A DNA stretch of 63,871 nucleotides from Nonomuraea antri (GTDB lineage: Bacteria > Actinomycetota > Actinomycetes > Streptosporangiales > Streptosporangiaceae): positions 1 to 63,871 of the forward strand of contig NZ_JABCPZ010000035.1 in assembly GCF_013283785.1 (NCBI RefSeq), read 5' to 3'. The notes under the pieces are model-generated. The model saw only the letters and a program-made list of their open reading frames with translations. It searched no databases and had not been told where the DNA came from. The first letter of the stretch is position 1. Each line of letters begins with the position of its first letter. Below, piece by piece: positions 1-7,338 of the stretch. Both the position numbers and the translations under genes were made by a program.

Positions 1-137
1 GTGGGGACGGTCGGCGGGGCGGTCTCGGGGGCGGCCGACGGGGCGGCCCCAGGAGCGGCATTGGGGGCGGCCGGGTGGGGTAAGCGGTGCCTGATGGTGC
101 GGTGCGGATCGGGCTCCGGCGGCTGGTCTCGCGTCAT
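1..137 (-). CDS. Partial CDS, unknown Pro/Ala-rich N-terminus
   Basis: This is the first 45 codons of a leftward gene cut by the window edge. The ATG at 137 is preceded by a purine-rich ribosome site (GTGAGGGG, about 3-5 nt upstream). The visible peptide begins MTRDQPPEPDPH and becomes Ala/Pro-rich (repeats of AAP), so no domain can be named. It is divergent from the NmrA-type gene at 205 with a 67-bp gap. ECF41-controlled reductases often sit beside their sigma gene, so the missing part could be regulatory, but nothing seen here shows that. Confidence 0.6.
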   Translation of the reverse strand, partial: MTRDQPPEPDPHRTIRHRLPHPAAPNAAPGAAPSAAPETAPPTVP

Positions 138-169
138 GATCCCCTCACCTGAGTGGATTACGTGGACAC

Positions 170-196
170 TGTCACATTCTCCAGACTTATTCCGTC
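170..196 (+). promoter_or_regulatory. ECF41-type promoter
   Basis: TGTCACA (170-176), 16 nt, then CGTC (193-196). This is the -35/-10 pair recalled for ECF41 sigma factors. The ATG of the NmrA-type reductase is 8 nt beyond CGTC, so the transcript would be leaderless or nearly so, which fits the lack of any Shine-Dalgarno sequence. An ECF41 sigma gene lies at 16406-17305 with the same 8-nt spacing from a similar motif. Confidence 0.7.
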
Positions 197-204
197 CAGC
201 TCCC

Positions 205-999
205 ATGACATGCGTACTCGTGACAGGTGGAAGCGGACGGCTGGGCAAGGTCGTCCTGGACAGGCTGGTCGAAGCGGGGTTCGAGGTACGGGCGACGAGC
301 CGGGCCGCCAGGACGTCGGAGAGCGGCGTTCGCTGGCTCGTCGCCGACCTGACGACCGGGCAGGGCGTCGCGGAGGCGGTGTCCGGCGCGGACGTGATCG
401 TGCACCTGGCCGCGGCGCCGTACCAGCGCGGCTACACCAAGAAGGTCGAGCTGGACGGCACCTCGGCCCTGCTCGCCGCGGCCCGCCCGGCGGGTGTCGG
501 GCATCTGGTCTACACCTCGATCGTCGGGGCGGACCGGGTGCCCTGGGGGTACTTCGCGACCAAGGTCCGGGCCGAGCGGCTGGTCGCGGCGGGTGGGGTG
601 CCGTGGACGATCGTCCGGGTGACGCAGTTCCACGAGTTCGTCGAGCAGGCGGTGCGCGGGATGGCGCGCCTGCCGGTGATGGTGATCGATCCGGACATCC
701 CGGCGCAACCGGTGGACGTCCGGGACGTCGCCGCGCACCTCGTCGAGGTGATCCGGCGCGGGCCCGGCGAGGCGATCGAGGAGTTCGGCGGGCCCCAGGT
801 GCTGCGGGCCGGTGACGCGCTGGAGGACTGGCTGCGGGCGCGCGGGGTGCGCCGGCGGGTGCTGCGGCTGCGCATCCCCGGCCGGCTCGGCCGCGCCTTC
901 CGCGCCGGGCATCTCACCACCCGCGCCGAGCCCGGTGGACAGATCTCCTGGCGCGGTTACCTCCACGCGGGCGACGACGGGCGGCGCGAGGATCAGTAG
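205..999 (+). CDS. NmrA/SDR-type NAD(P)-binding reductase or epimerase
   Basis: This 264-residue protein belongs to the atypical short-chain dehydrogenase family (NmrA/NAD(P)H-binding). The N-terminal Rossmann motif GGSGRLG follows directly on the start MTCVLVT. The frame is open further upstream to the window edge, but that part is low-complexity Gly/Ala, so the ATG at 205 is chosen. The C-terminal half (PAQPVDVRDVAAHLVEVI) matches the usual substrate-side region of the family. The substrate is unknown. Such oxidoreductases/epimerases are one of the classic partner types of ECF41 sigma factors, and an ECF41-like promoter ends 8 nt before the start. The 3' end overlaps the convergent gene at 993-1712 by 7 nt. 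Confidence 0.85.
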   Translation: MTCVLVTGGSGRLGKVVLDRLVEAGFEVRATSRAARTSESGVRWLVADLTTGQGVAEAVSGADVIVHLAAAPYQRGYTKKVELDGTSALLAAARPAGVGHLVYTSIVGADRVPWGYFATKVRAERLVAAGGVPWTIVRVTQFHEFVEQAVRGMARLPVMVIDPDIPAQPVDVRDVAAHLVEVIRRGPGEAIEEFGGPQVLRAGDALEDWLRARGVRRRVLRLRIPGRLGRAFRAGHLTTRAEPGGQISWRGYLHAGDDGRREDQ

Positions 1000-1712
1000 C
1001 CGGGGCCGCCACCGAAGGGAGGCGGCTGCTGGGGCTGCTGCCAGCCGGGCTGCTGTGAGGGCTGCTGTTGCTGCGGTGGCGGCGGCGGCTGTCCGGGGAG
1101 GCCCTGGCCGTACGGCTGACCCTGCCCGTACTGGCCCTGGTCCTGCGGGTACTGGCCTTGCGTGGGCTGGCCTTGGGCATACTGGCCCTGCGCGTGCTGG
1201 CCTTGCGTGGGCTGGCCCTGTGCGTATTGCCCCTGTGCGTACTGACCTGGCGCGGGCTGGCCCTGGGCAGGCTGGCCCTGCGGGTACTGGCCCTGGGGTT
1301 GCTGCCACGGCGCCGCCGCGGGGCCCGGCTGCTGCCACCCCTGCTGCGGCTGTGGCTGGGGCCAACCGGCGGGCTGTGACTGCGGCTCGGGCTCGGGTGC
1401 GTTGCGGCGGGCGACCACGCCGGTGATCAGCAGGATCGTTCCCGTCACCTGGAAGATCAGCGTGACGAGGTTCTGGATCAGAACAAAGCTCCGCAGATCG
1501 TCCAGAGCCCGCACGACCTCATTGGCCATCAGGTTCAGCACGACGCCGATGCCCACCCCGAGCAGCAACACGATGCACCCCAGCATGCCCAGCGTGGCCC
1601 CGCGCCCGTGAGTGCGCCGTCCCATCGCGGTCACGATGACGCCGAGCAGCAGGATGACGATCATCGAGATCGCGAAGATCATGTTGATCATTGGGAACAG
1701 GCTGTCGGCCAC
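993..1712 (-). CDS. Membrane protein with Gln/Gly/Pro repeat tail
   Basis: The 239-residue protein has three hydrophobic segments (about residues 9-29, 41-61 and 78-100). A long tail from about residue 105 is built of degenerate units such as GQYAQGQ and GQPTQGQ and ends in PPFGGGPGY. The GTG start at 1712 is preferred over an in-frame ATG at 1742 because GGAGG lies 7 nt upstream. The tail is probably cytosolic or disordered. Similar Q/P/G-rich tails occur on many actinobacterial membrane proteins of unknown role, and no enzyme motif is visible. Its 3' end overlaps the convergent reductase gene by 7 nt. The tail-coding DNA (about 1030-1300) is a tandem-repeat region and may vary in length between strains. 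Confidence 0.8.
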   Translation of the reverse strand: MADSLFPMINMIFAISMIVILLLGVIVTAMGRRTHGRGATLGMLGCIVLLLGVGIGVVLNLMANEVVRALDDLRSFVLIQNLVTLIFQVTGTILLITGVVARRNAPEPEPQSQPAGWPQPQPQQGWQQPGPAAAPWQQPQGQYPQGQPAQGQPAPGQYAQGQYAQGQPTQGQHAQGQYAQGQPTQGQYPQDQGQYGQGQPYGQGLPGQPPPPPQQQQPSQQPGWQQPQQPPPFGGGPGY

Positions 1713-1924
1713 GTCGGTGCCTCCACGGGGGAACGGGAACACGACGTTACGGGGATTCGCGCAGTTCTTCCACTTCCGGGCTGATCAACGCCAAGAGCAC
1801 GCCGATCTCCGGGAGATGGGTGGTTTGCGAAGTATTGGGCCGAGTGTCGAGTGTGGCATCCGGAGGCGCAGGGAACTTTCCGTAGCGAAAGGTGACATAC
1901 GGCGACATGGTTGGGTGAGGTCTG

Positions 1925-2707
1925 GTGGGTGTGCGGGAAGCGCTGGCGGCGATGCTCACCTCCGACGCGGAGTCCGCGCTGCTGCGCGAGGATCCGGGCA
2001 GGTTGCGTCACCGCTACGACCTGACCGAGGCCGAACTGGCCATGCTCGCCGGCGCCGGAACCACCGGTTACCGGGTGAGCCGCGTCCAGCTCATGCGCGA
2101 ACTGCGCCAGGCGCTGTCCACCTGCCTGCCGGGCACGGTCGGCGAGCTGATCGGCGGGCACCGGGTCATGTGGGAGGAGTTCCTCGGCCGCATGGTGCGC
2201 CGGCCGCAACCCGCCGCCCAGCCGCCCGGCATGTGGGAGGCGGAGCGGCTGGTCGCCTGGCTGGCCGTGCACGCCACGCCGCCGCTGGCCGACTTCGCCA
2301 GGTACGAGCTGACCCGCGCCAAACTGCTGCACGACCCGGAGGCGGTGACGGCCGCCAGAGAGTCGGCGACGCGGGAGAAGCCGCAGAACGGGCACTGGTG
2401 GACCCTTGGCCTGCTCCGGCTCTCGCCCGCGGCCTGGGTGGCGGTGTTCGACCACGACGTGACGGCGGGCGGACCGGTCGAAGGGCTGCTCGCGGTACGG
2501 ACGCAGGTGCTGGTGCAGCGGCGGTGGGACCGGCCGGCGCTGCGGGCGTACCGGATCAGCGAGAGCACCGCCCGGCTGCTGGCCAGGTGCGACGGGACCT
2601 GCGACGCGGACGGCGTGATCGCCGCGCTGGGCGGCGACCGGGTGCAGGCCCGCGGCGTGATCGGGATGCTGGCCGGGGCCGGCGTCCTCCTCCTGGACCA
2701 CCCCTGA
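1925..2707 (+). CDS. Uncharacterised protein, LigA-like N-term and PqqD-like C-term
   Basis: A 260-residue protein not confidently recognised. The N-terminal part (DP..LRHRYDLTEAELAML) resembles the small alpha-helical LigA-like fold seen in some peptide-modification systems. The last 50 residues (RISESTARLLARCDG...) look like a PqqD-type winged helix. The middle contains a W-rich stretch (GHWWTLGLLRLS). The GTG at 1925 is chosen because GTGAGG ends 4 nt upstream. A GTG at 1931 is the alternative, 10 nt from the same site. It is divergent from the repeat-tail membrane protein (212-bp gap) and convergent with the PrmC-like gene. The domain readings are impressions from sequence, not search results. 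Confidence 0.7.
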   Translation: MGVREALAAMLTSDAESALLREDPGRLRHRYDLTEAELAMLAGAGTTGYRVSRVQLMRELRQALSTCLPGTVGELIGGHRVMWEEFLGRMVRRPQPAAQPPGMWEAERLVAWLAVHATPPLADFARYELTRAKLLHDPEAVTAARESATREKPQNGHWWTLGLLRLSPAAWVAVFDHDVTAGGPVEGLLAVRTQVLVQRRWDRPALRAYRISESTARLLARCDGTCDADGVIAALGGDRVQARGVIGMLAGAGVLLLDHP

Positions 2708-2729
2708 CCCCCGTGCGCGGCCGGTCGGG

Positions 2730-3524
2730 TCAAGGGTGGCGGGTGCCGATGACCGCGGTGGCGTCGAACTCGTCGGAGACGGCCGCCCTGGGGCTCAGCC
2801 CGGCCGCCGTGACCGCGGCCACCGCCTGGGCCGCCTGCGCCCTGCTGGTCTCTACCAGCAGGTGACCGCCGGGCGCGAGCCACAGCGGGGCCTGTTCGAC
2901 CACGCGGCGCAGGATGTCCAGCCCGTCCGCCCCGCCGTCGAGCGCCACCCGCGGCTCGTGCACGCGGGCCTCGGGCGGGAGCAGCCCGATGGCCTCGGTC
3001 GGCACGTACGGGGGACTGGCGATCAGCACATCGACCCGGCCGCGCAGCTCGGGCGGCAGCGGGTCGTACAGATCGCCCGCGTACACGTGACCGCCGATGG
3101 GGGCGAGGTTGCGCCGCGCGCACCGCACGGCCGCCGGGTCGAGGTCGGTGGCGTGCACCTCGGCCCCGCCGGGCAGCGCGGCGGACAGCGCCAACCCCAT
3201 CGCGCCGGTCCCGCAGCACAGGTCCACGGCGACCGGACGCCCGGGCAGCCGGCGGGCCAGCGCGACGGCCTCGCCGATGAGGAACTCGGTACGCGGACGC
3301 GGCACGAAGACGCCGGGATCGACGGCCACGCGCAGCCCGCAGAACTCCGCCCAGCCGAGTACGTGTTCGAGCGGCAGCCCGGCGACCCGGCGGTCGACCA
3401 TGGCGGCCAGTTCGTCCGGGGACGAGGCGGCGGACATCAGCAGCCGCGTTTCGTCTTCGGCGAAGACGCAGCCCGCGGACCTGAGCCTGAAGACGATGTC
3501 CGAAGCGGACAACAGGGGTGACAT
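2730..3524 (-). CDS. PrmC/HemK-related protein methyltransferase
   Basis: A 264-residue class I SAM methyltransferase of the PrmC-related type (putative protein N5-glutamine methyltransferase). An N-terminal helical domain (1-75) is followed by the FVPRPRTE signature (74-81), the SAM loop DLCCGTGAMG (101-110), ATDLDP (125-130) and the catalytic-loop tetrapeptide SPPY (170-173). In true PrmC this is NPPY, and the Asn contacts the amide to be methylated. Here it is Ser, so the substrate may differ from release factors. The ATG at 3524 is chosen over a GTG at 3563 because AAAGG lies 7 nt upstream. Convergent with the gene at 1925. Confidence 0.85.
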   Translation of the reverse strand: MSPLLSASDIVFRLRSAGCVFAEDETRLLMSAASSPDELAAMVDRRVAGLPLEHVLGWAEFCGLRVAVDPGVFVPRPRTEFLIGEAVALARRLPGRPVAVDLCCGTGAMGLALSAALPGGAEVHATDLDPAAVRCARRNLAPIGGHVYAGDLYDPLPPELRGRVDVLIASPPYVPTEAIGLLPPEARVHEPRVALDGGADGLDILRRVVEQAPLWLAPGGHLLVETSRAQAAQAVAAVTAAGLSPRAAVSDEFDATAVIGTRHP

Positions 3525-3696
3525 GAGTGCCTTTCGGAATACCGACGGGCGCTCTCGGGTCACCTATCCGAGGCGATCACGAGGTGAGAGCACCCAACCT
3601 GATGTGCCGGTAATGGGTCTCACCTCCTCGGTCGTCGGGACGGTCACGCTATCCGAGTCCGCGAGCGACACGCAACGCGGGGTGCCGCGAAGGGCC

Positions 3697-3741
3697 TCGT
3701 GACAGGCGGGGAGACGCCCGGCGTCCCCCCGCGAGTCACGA
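3697..3741 (-). terminator. Strong hairpin terminator after DyP gene
   Basis: A 45-nt imperfect inverted repeat: TCGTGAC / GTCACGA outer arms (3697-3703, 3735-3741), a 2x2 internal loop, then a 12-bp inner stem (3706-3717 with 3721-3732, one A.C mismatch) and loop CCG. It lies 14 nt past the DyP stop codon on the minus strand. There is no U-tract. Confidence 0.65.
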
Positions 3742-3755
3742 ACAGGCTGGGAAAC

Positions 3756-5126
3756 CTACAGGTTGCGCAGGTAGGCCAGGGACGGCGCGAAGAAGTACTC
3801 GCCGCCCAGCATCGTCACCGTCTGCGCCACCTGGGCCTGCGGCACCGACATCTCGGGCTGACCCCACGCCTTGGGGAACGCGACCTTGACGGCACGCTCG
3901 CCCTGGCCGATCACGGGGTCGTGACCGGTGGCGTCGTTCTGGAAGTCCGGGTTGTTCACCCAGCTCTGCTGCGTGAACTCGAACTGGGCGAGCAGGCTGC
4001 TGTTGAACGCCATGAACAGCAGGCCGACCTCGCCGCTCGGCCGGCTCGCCGGCGGGGAGTCGTCCCAGGGGTCGTCGGTGCGCTCGCCGTAGGTCTGGCC
4101 TCGCCTGGCCATGATCACCTCACGGCCGAACGAGCGCGGGTTGACCTTCCTGATGTGGCCGCTGAACGGGCACCTCGAGCCGTCGTCCAGGTCGAACGTG
4201 AAGTCGTTCGTCACGTCGTCGTCCCCGGGCTTGGGCCTGAGCGTGATCGGGGTGCCGTCCTTGAACCGGCCGACCAGCATCGCGCCGGCCCGTTCGCGGT
4301 CCGCGCCCACCAGGCCGAGGGTGTCGGACAGGCTCTCCTCGATCTCCTTGAATGCGCGTACGTTCTGCTCCAGCTTCCTGAACACCAGGTAGCTGCCGAA
4401 ATGCTGCACGGGATTCGGCGAGAACGGATCGGCGACGAGGATGTTGCCGAGCGGGAAAGCCGGGTTCCACTGGTCCTTCGGTTCCCGGTCCACCTCGTCG
4501 CGCAGGAACAGCGGCTGGCTGCGGCCGTCCACGTAACCGAAATGCTCGATACCGTCACCGGCCGGGTTACGCATGCCCTGACCGGTCTCCTCGCCGAGCA
4601 GCCTGGCGCTTTCCGGAAGCTCGCCGAGGATTTCCGCGCGCAGCGCCGCGACCGGCTCCGGCTCTGAGTCGCCGATGAGAATGACGGCGTGGATCTCCCG
4701 CTGGTAGGTGTTCTCCCACTGGTCCACCGCCGGGTCGTGAATCTCGCCGACCCGGCGCTTCATTCCGTCGCGGAACACCTGGTCGCCGAACTTGCGCACG
4801 TCCTCGACCGAGTGGCCGAGGTCGCGGTAGCCGGCCTTGCTGATGCCGAGGCCGACGTAGGGGGTGCCGCGCCGGCGTCCGGCGGCGAAGTCGCGAATCT
4901 CCTGCAGGTGCCTGCGCGCCGACTTCATCTTCGTGGTGGCGAGGTACCGCAGGAAATGCCGTCCCTCGGTCGCGTCGTTGAACCGGACGAACAGCACGGA
5001 CAGGTGTTCACGCACGTGCGCGCGGAGAATGTTGGGCTGGAGATTGTCGAGCATCACCCTGGTGTCCGGGTCGAGCGTGGCCGAATCCCAGTCCAGGGGT
5101 TGCGCGTTGTTCAGGTCGACAGGCAT
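3756..5126 (-). CDS. DyP-type haem peroxidase
   Basis: A 456-residue dye-decolorising peroxidase. It keeps the GXXDG motif (GYVDG, Asp200 as the acid-base residue), the proximal haem ligand His324 in GHIRKVNPR, and a distal Arg in IMARRG (341/342). It probably oxidises bulky phenolic or dye-like substrates with H2O2. No Tat or Sec signal is visible, so it looks cytosolic. No encapsulin gene or cargo-loading tail is seen nearby. The start MPVDLNNAQP at 5126 follows a GGGGAAAGG site. Divergent from the methyltransferase at 5297 with a 170-bp gap that must hold both promoters. Confidence 0.95.
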   Translation of the reverse strand: MPVDLNNAQPLDWDSATLDPDTRVMLDNLQPNILRAHVREHLSVLFVRFNDATEGRHFLRYLATTKMKSARRHLQEIRDFAAGRRRGTPYVGLGISKAGYRDLGHSVEDVRKFGDQVFRDGMKRRVGEIHDPAVDQWENTYQREIHAVILIGDSEPEPVAALRAEILGELPESARLLGEETGQGMRNPAGDGIEHFGYVDGRSQPLFLRDEVDREPKDQWNPAFPLGNILVADPFSPNPVQHFGSYLVFRKLEQNVRAFKEIEESLSDTLGLVGADRERAGAMLVGRFKDGTPITLRPKPGDDDVTNDFTFDLDDGSRCPFSGHIRKVNPRSFGREVIMARRGQTYGERTDDPWDDSPPASRPSGEVGLLFMAFNSSLLAQFEFTQQSWVNNPDFQNDATGHDPVIGQGERAVKVAFPKAWGQPEMSVPQAQVAQTVTMLGGEYFFAPSLAYLRNL

Positions 5127-5296
5127 TGCCGAATCCTTTCCCCGTTTTCCGACGTGGTGGTCGGGCCCCCTCGCGCCGGCTCAATTCCCCCAATCACGCC
5201 GGCGCGTCCCAACGGTAAGACTCCCGGCGGCCCGGGAAAGTTTCCACTCCGTCGATTACGCTCGCCTCGATTCGCCCGAACAGGAAAGGCGTGCAG

Positions 5297-6070
5297 ATGA
5301 CACAAGGCGTCAACACCGAGATTCCGAGCCCCGCCCGCATCTACGACCTGTGGCTGGGCGGCACCGACAACTACGAGATCGACCGCGTGGTGAGCGCGCA
5401 GATCCTCGCCGCGGTGCCGGAATTGCCGGTGCTCGCCAGAACGAACCGGGAATTCCTCGGCCGCGCGGTGCGCCACCTGGCGCGGGAGGCCGGCGTCCGG
5501 CAGTTCCTGGACATCGGCACCGGCATCCCCACGGCCGGCAACACCCACCTGGTCGCTCAGTCCGTCGCCCCGGACAGCCGGGTCGTCTACGTGGACAACG
5601 ACCCGACGGTCGTCGCGCAGGCGCTGCTGAGCGGCACGCCGGATGGCGCGACCGCGTTCGTCGAGGCCGACCTGCGCGAGCCCGAGGCGATTCTCGAGGC
5701 GGTGGCGGGCCTGCTCGACCTCGATCGGCCCGTCGGGCTGATGCTGCTCGGCGTGGTGGACTTCCTGCCCGGCACGGCCGAGGCCGGGCGGATCATCCAG
5801 CGGCTGCTCGCGGCACTGCCCTCGGGCAGCCATCTGGCGCTCTCGCACGGGCTGGTCGGCAAGCAGCTCGAAGAGGGGGTGCGGCACCGGAACGAGAGCG
5901 GCGGCAGTCCGCTGACGCTGCGCACGCTCGACGAGGTCACCGGCTTCTTCGACGGGCTGGAACTGCTGGAGCCGGGCGTGGTCGCGCTGCCGCGCTGGCG
6001 TCCCGACCCCGAGACACTGCACGTCGAGCGGGAGTCCGTCTACTACGCCGGCGTCGGCCGCAAACCCTGA
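5297..6070 (+). CDS. PF04672-type SAM-dependent methyltransferase
   Basis: The 257-residue protein belongs to the actinobacterial S-adenosyl methyltransferase family PF04672 (formerly DUF574). Signatures are SPARIYDLWLGG (start of the family block), FLDIGTGIPT (SAM loop) and VVYVDNDP. Members are abundant in filamentous actinomycetes and few have known substrates. The ATG at 5297 is chosen because GGAAAGG lies 7 nt upstream, in preference to a GTG two codons earlier. The gene ends 18 nt before a perfect hairpin shared with the convergent LPMO gene. Confidence 0.92.
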   Translation: MTQGVNTEIPSPARIYDLWLGGTDNYEIDRVVSAQILAAVPELPVLARTNREFLGRAVRHLAREAGVRQFLDIGTGIPTAGNTHLVAQSVAPDSRVVYVDNDPTVVAQALLSGTPDGATAFVEADLREPEAILEAVAGLLDLDRPVGLMLLGVVDFLPGTAEAGRIIQRLLAALPSGSHLALSHGLVGKQLEEGVRHRNESGGSPLTLRTLDEVTGFFDGLELLEPGVVALPRWRPDPETLHVERESVYYAGVGRKP

Positions 6071-6087
6071 ACCCGGCCCACTCCGGC

Positions 6088-6119
6088 GGGCCGTGGTGGG
6101 CGGGCGCCCACCACGGCCC
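6088..6119. terminator. Bidirectional hairpin between convergent genes
   Basis: A perfect 15-bp GC-rich inverted repeat (6088-6102 and 6105-6119) lies between the methyltransferase stop (6070) and the LPMO stop (6156). It has no U-tract, as is common in actinomycetes, and is placed to stop transcription from both sides. Confidence 0.75.
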
Positions 6120-6127
6120 TGCGCGGC

Positions 6128-6167
6128 GCGCTCAGCCGGTCACAATACGCGGCGCTCAGCCGGTCAC
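6128..6167. repeat. 16-bp direct repeat across the LPMO stop codon
   Basis: GCGCTCAGCCGGTCAC occurs at 6128-6143 and 6152-6167 with a 24-bp period. The second copy contains the last codons (VTG) and TGA stop of the LPMO gene, so the 3' end of the gene has been copied once into the downstream spacer. Confidence 0.8.
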
Positions 6168-7169
6168 GGTGAGCGTGGTGCGGGCCTGGTCGCCGTTCTT
6201 GCAGGTCACCGTCACCGCGAACCGGCCCGGCCGGCCCGCCTTGAGCACCGGCCACCACGCCACCGTCGGCGTCTGCGGGTAGGCCCTGGTGGTCGTGAAG
6301 CCATACGAGGCCACGCCGCGCACCTGCGAGCCGCTGCACACGGCCGTCACCTTGACCTGCTGCCCGGCCTTCGCGGTCGCGGGGGAGACGCCCACGCCCG
6401 CCCTGATCGCCGACAGCCCGCCGGTGTCACCGCCGGGCTGCTGCGTGGGCACCGGGGTGGCGGACCCCGTCGGGGTCGGCTTGGGGGTGGCCGTGGGCGT
6501 GCCGGTGGGGGTGGGCGCCGGGTTCGGGTTGCCCTGCCCGAAGACCACGTCCGAGCAGGAGTAGAACGCCTCGGGGCTGTCGCTGCGCTGCCAGATCGCG
6601 TAGATCAGGTGCCGCCCCTGCTTGCTGGGCAGCTTGGCGGCCAGCGTGTACGAGCCGCCGGACAGCGCCGGGTTCGCCTCCGAGTGGAACGGGGTGGACT
6701 CCAGGTCGGACCACTTCAGCGGCTTGGCCGGGTCGTAGCCGTCCTTGGTGATGAACAGCTGGAAGGCGCCCTTGTGCGGCGCGGTGGCGCGGAACTTGAA
6801 GGTGTAGGCGCTGCCGCTGGACAGCGTGGTCGCCGGCCAGTCGGCGCGGGCCTGGTCGAAGCCCCGGTACTTGTCGCGTCCGGCGCTGCAGAGCTTGCCG
6901 TCGGGGATGAGCGAGCGGTGATTGCCCGCCGCGTTGGCGATGTTCACCTCGTTCCAGTCGTAGAGCGGCTGGGTGCCGCCGAGCTGGACGGCCTGCTTGC
7001 AGGCGGCCGTCTTCGGGTTCTCCGGGCCCTCGCCGTAGCAGACCATGGTGCGGCTGGGTGGGTTGTTCATGGTGCCGTGCGCCTGGGCCGTGCCGGGGAC
7101 GACGGTGAGCGCGAGCAGCGTGGGGGTGGCCAGGGTGATGGCGACGATCGCCTTGCGGTTGATCTGCAT
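6156..7169 (-). CDS. AA10 lytic polysaccharide monooxygenase, secreted
   Basis: A 337-residue copper LPMO (AA10, old CBM33) that cleaves chitin or cellulose oxidatively outside the cell. The Sec signal peptide ends AQA, leaving His31 as the mature N-terminus (HGTMNNPPSR), the copper-brace residue. The second histidine is His132 in TAPHKGAFQLF. The catalytic domain runs to about 212 (CSDVVFGQG). It is followed by a Pro/Thr linker (215-245) and an about 90-residue C-terminal module with two cysteines that does not look like a standard CBM5 or CBM2. The ATG at 7169 is chosen because AAGGTGG lies about 5 nt upstream. Next on the same strand after a two-component system, separated by tandem repeats. 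Confidence 0.95.
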   Translation of the reverse strand: MQINRKAIVAITLATPTLLALTVVPGTAQAHGTMNNPPSRTMVCYGEGPENPKTAACKQAVQLGGTQPLYDWNEVNIANAAGNHRSLIPDGKLCSAGRDKYRGFDQARADWPATTLSSGSAYTFKFRATAPHKGAFQLFITKDGYDPAKPLKWSDLESTPFHSEANPALSGGSYTLAAKLPSKQGRHLIYAIWQRSDSPEAFYSCSDVVFGQGNPNPAPTPTGTPTATPKPTPTGSATPVPTQQPGGDTGGLSAIRAGVGVSPATAKAGQQVKVTAVCSGSQVRGVASYGFTTTRAYPQTPTVAWWPVLKAGRPGRFAVTVTCKNGDQARTTLTVTG

Positions 7170-7208
7170 GCAGACCACCTTGGATCACTGAAACGCGCCG
7201 GATATCGC

Positions 7209-7227
7209 GCTTAATGGGCCTTTAAGC
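7209..7227 (-). promoter_or_regulatory. Inverted repeat before the LPMO gene
   Basis: GCTTAA-N7-TTAAGC (7209-7214 and 7222-7227) is an AT-rich patch in an otherwise GC-rich spacer, about 40 nt upstream of the LPMO start. It could be an operator or part of the promoter. The regulator is unknown. Confidence 0.4.
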
Positions 7228-7247
7228 TTGGCTTAGGCGCCATTTCA

Positions 7248-7338
7248 GCGCGACCCATCAGCGCGACCCATCAGAGCGACCCATCAGCGCGACCCATCAG
7301 AGCGACCCATCAGCGCGACCCATCAGCGCGACCCATCA
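7248..7338. repeat. Seven tandem copies of a 13-bp unit
   Basis: The unit is GCGCGACCCATCA. Units 3 and 5 read GAGCGACCCATCA. The seven copies run without spacers from 7248 to 7338, and a degenerate eighth begins at 7339. The array covers the last codons and stop of the histidine kinase gene and the upstream part of the LPMO promoter region. The unit is not a multiple of 3, but the kinase stop (7323-7325) is reached within the first two units it enters, so copy-number change would not alter the protein as long as two copies remain. Confidence 0.95.

Noticed and set aside
1846..1875. ECF42-like TGTCGA at about 1846 before the gene at 1925
   Set aside because: No CGAC or CGTC follows at the required spacing.
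1747..1908. Short minus-strand frame (about 53 codons, MSPYVTFRYGKF...) before the repeat-tail membrane gene
   Set aside because: No ribosome site, unrecognised sequence and only moderate GC at third positions. It could be a small protein, but evidence is too thin to annotate.
3756..5126. DyP peroxidase as encapsulin cargo
   Set aside because: No encapsulin gene lies nearby, and the C-terminus (APSLAYLRNL) does not resemble the usual cargo-loading tail.
7248..7338. Tandem repeats as a CRISPR array
   Set aside because: The units are 13 bp and directly adjacent with no spacers, and no cas genes are present.
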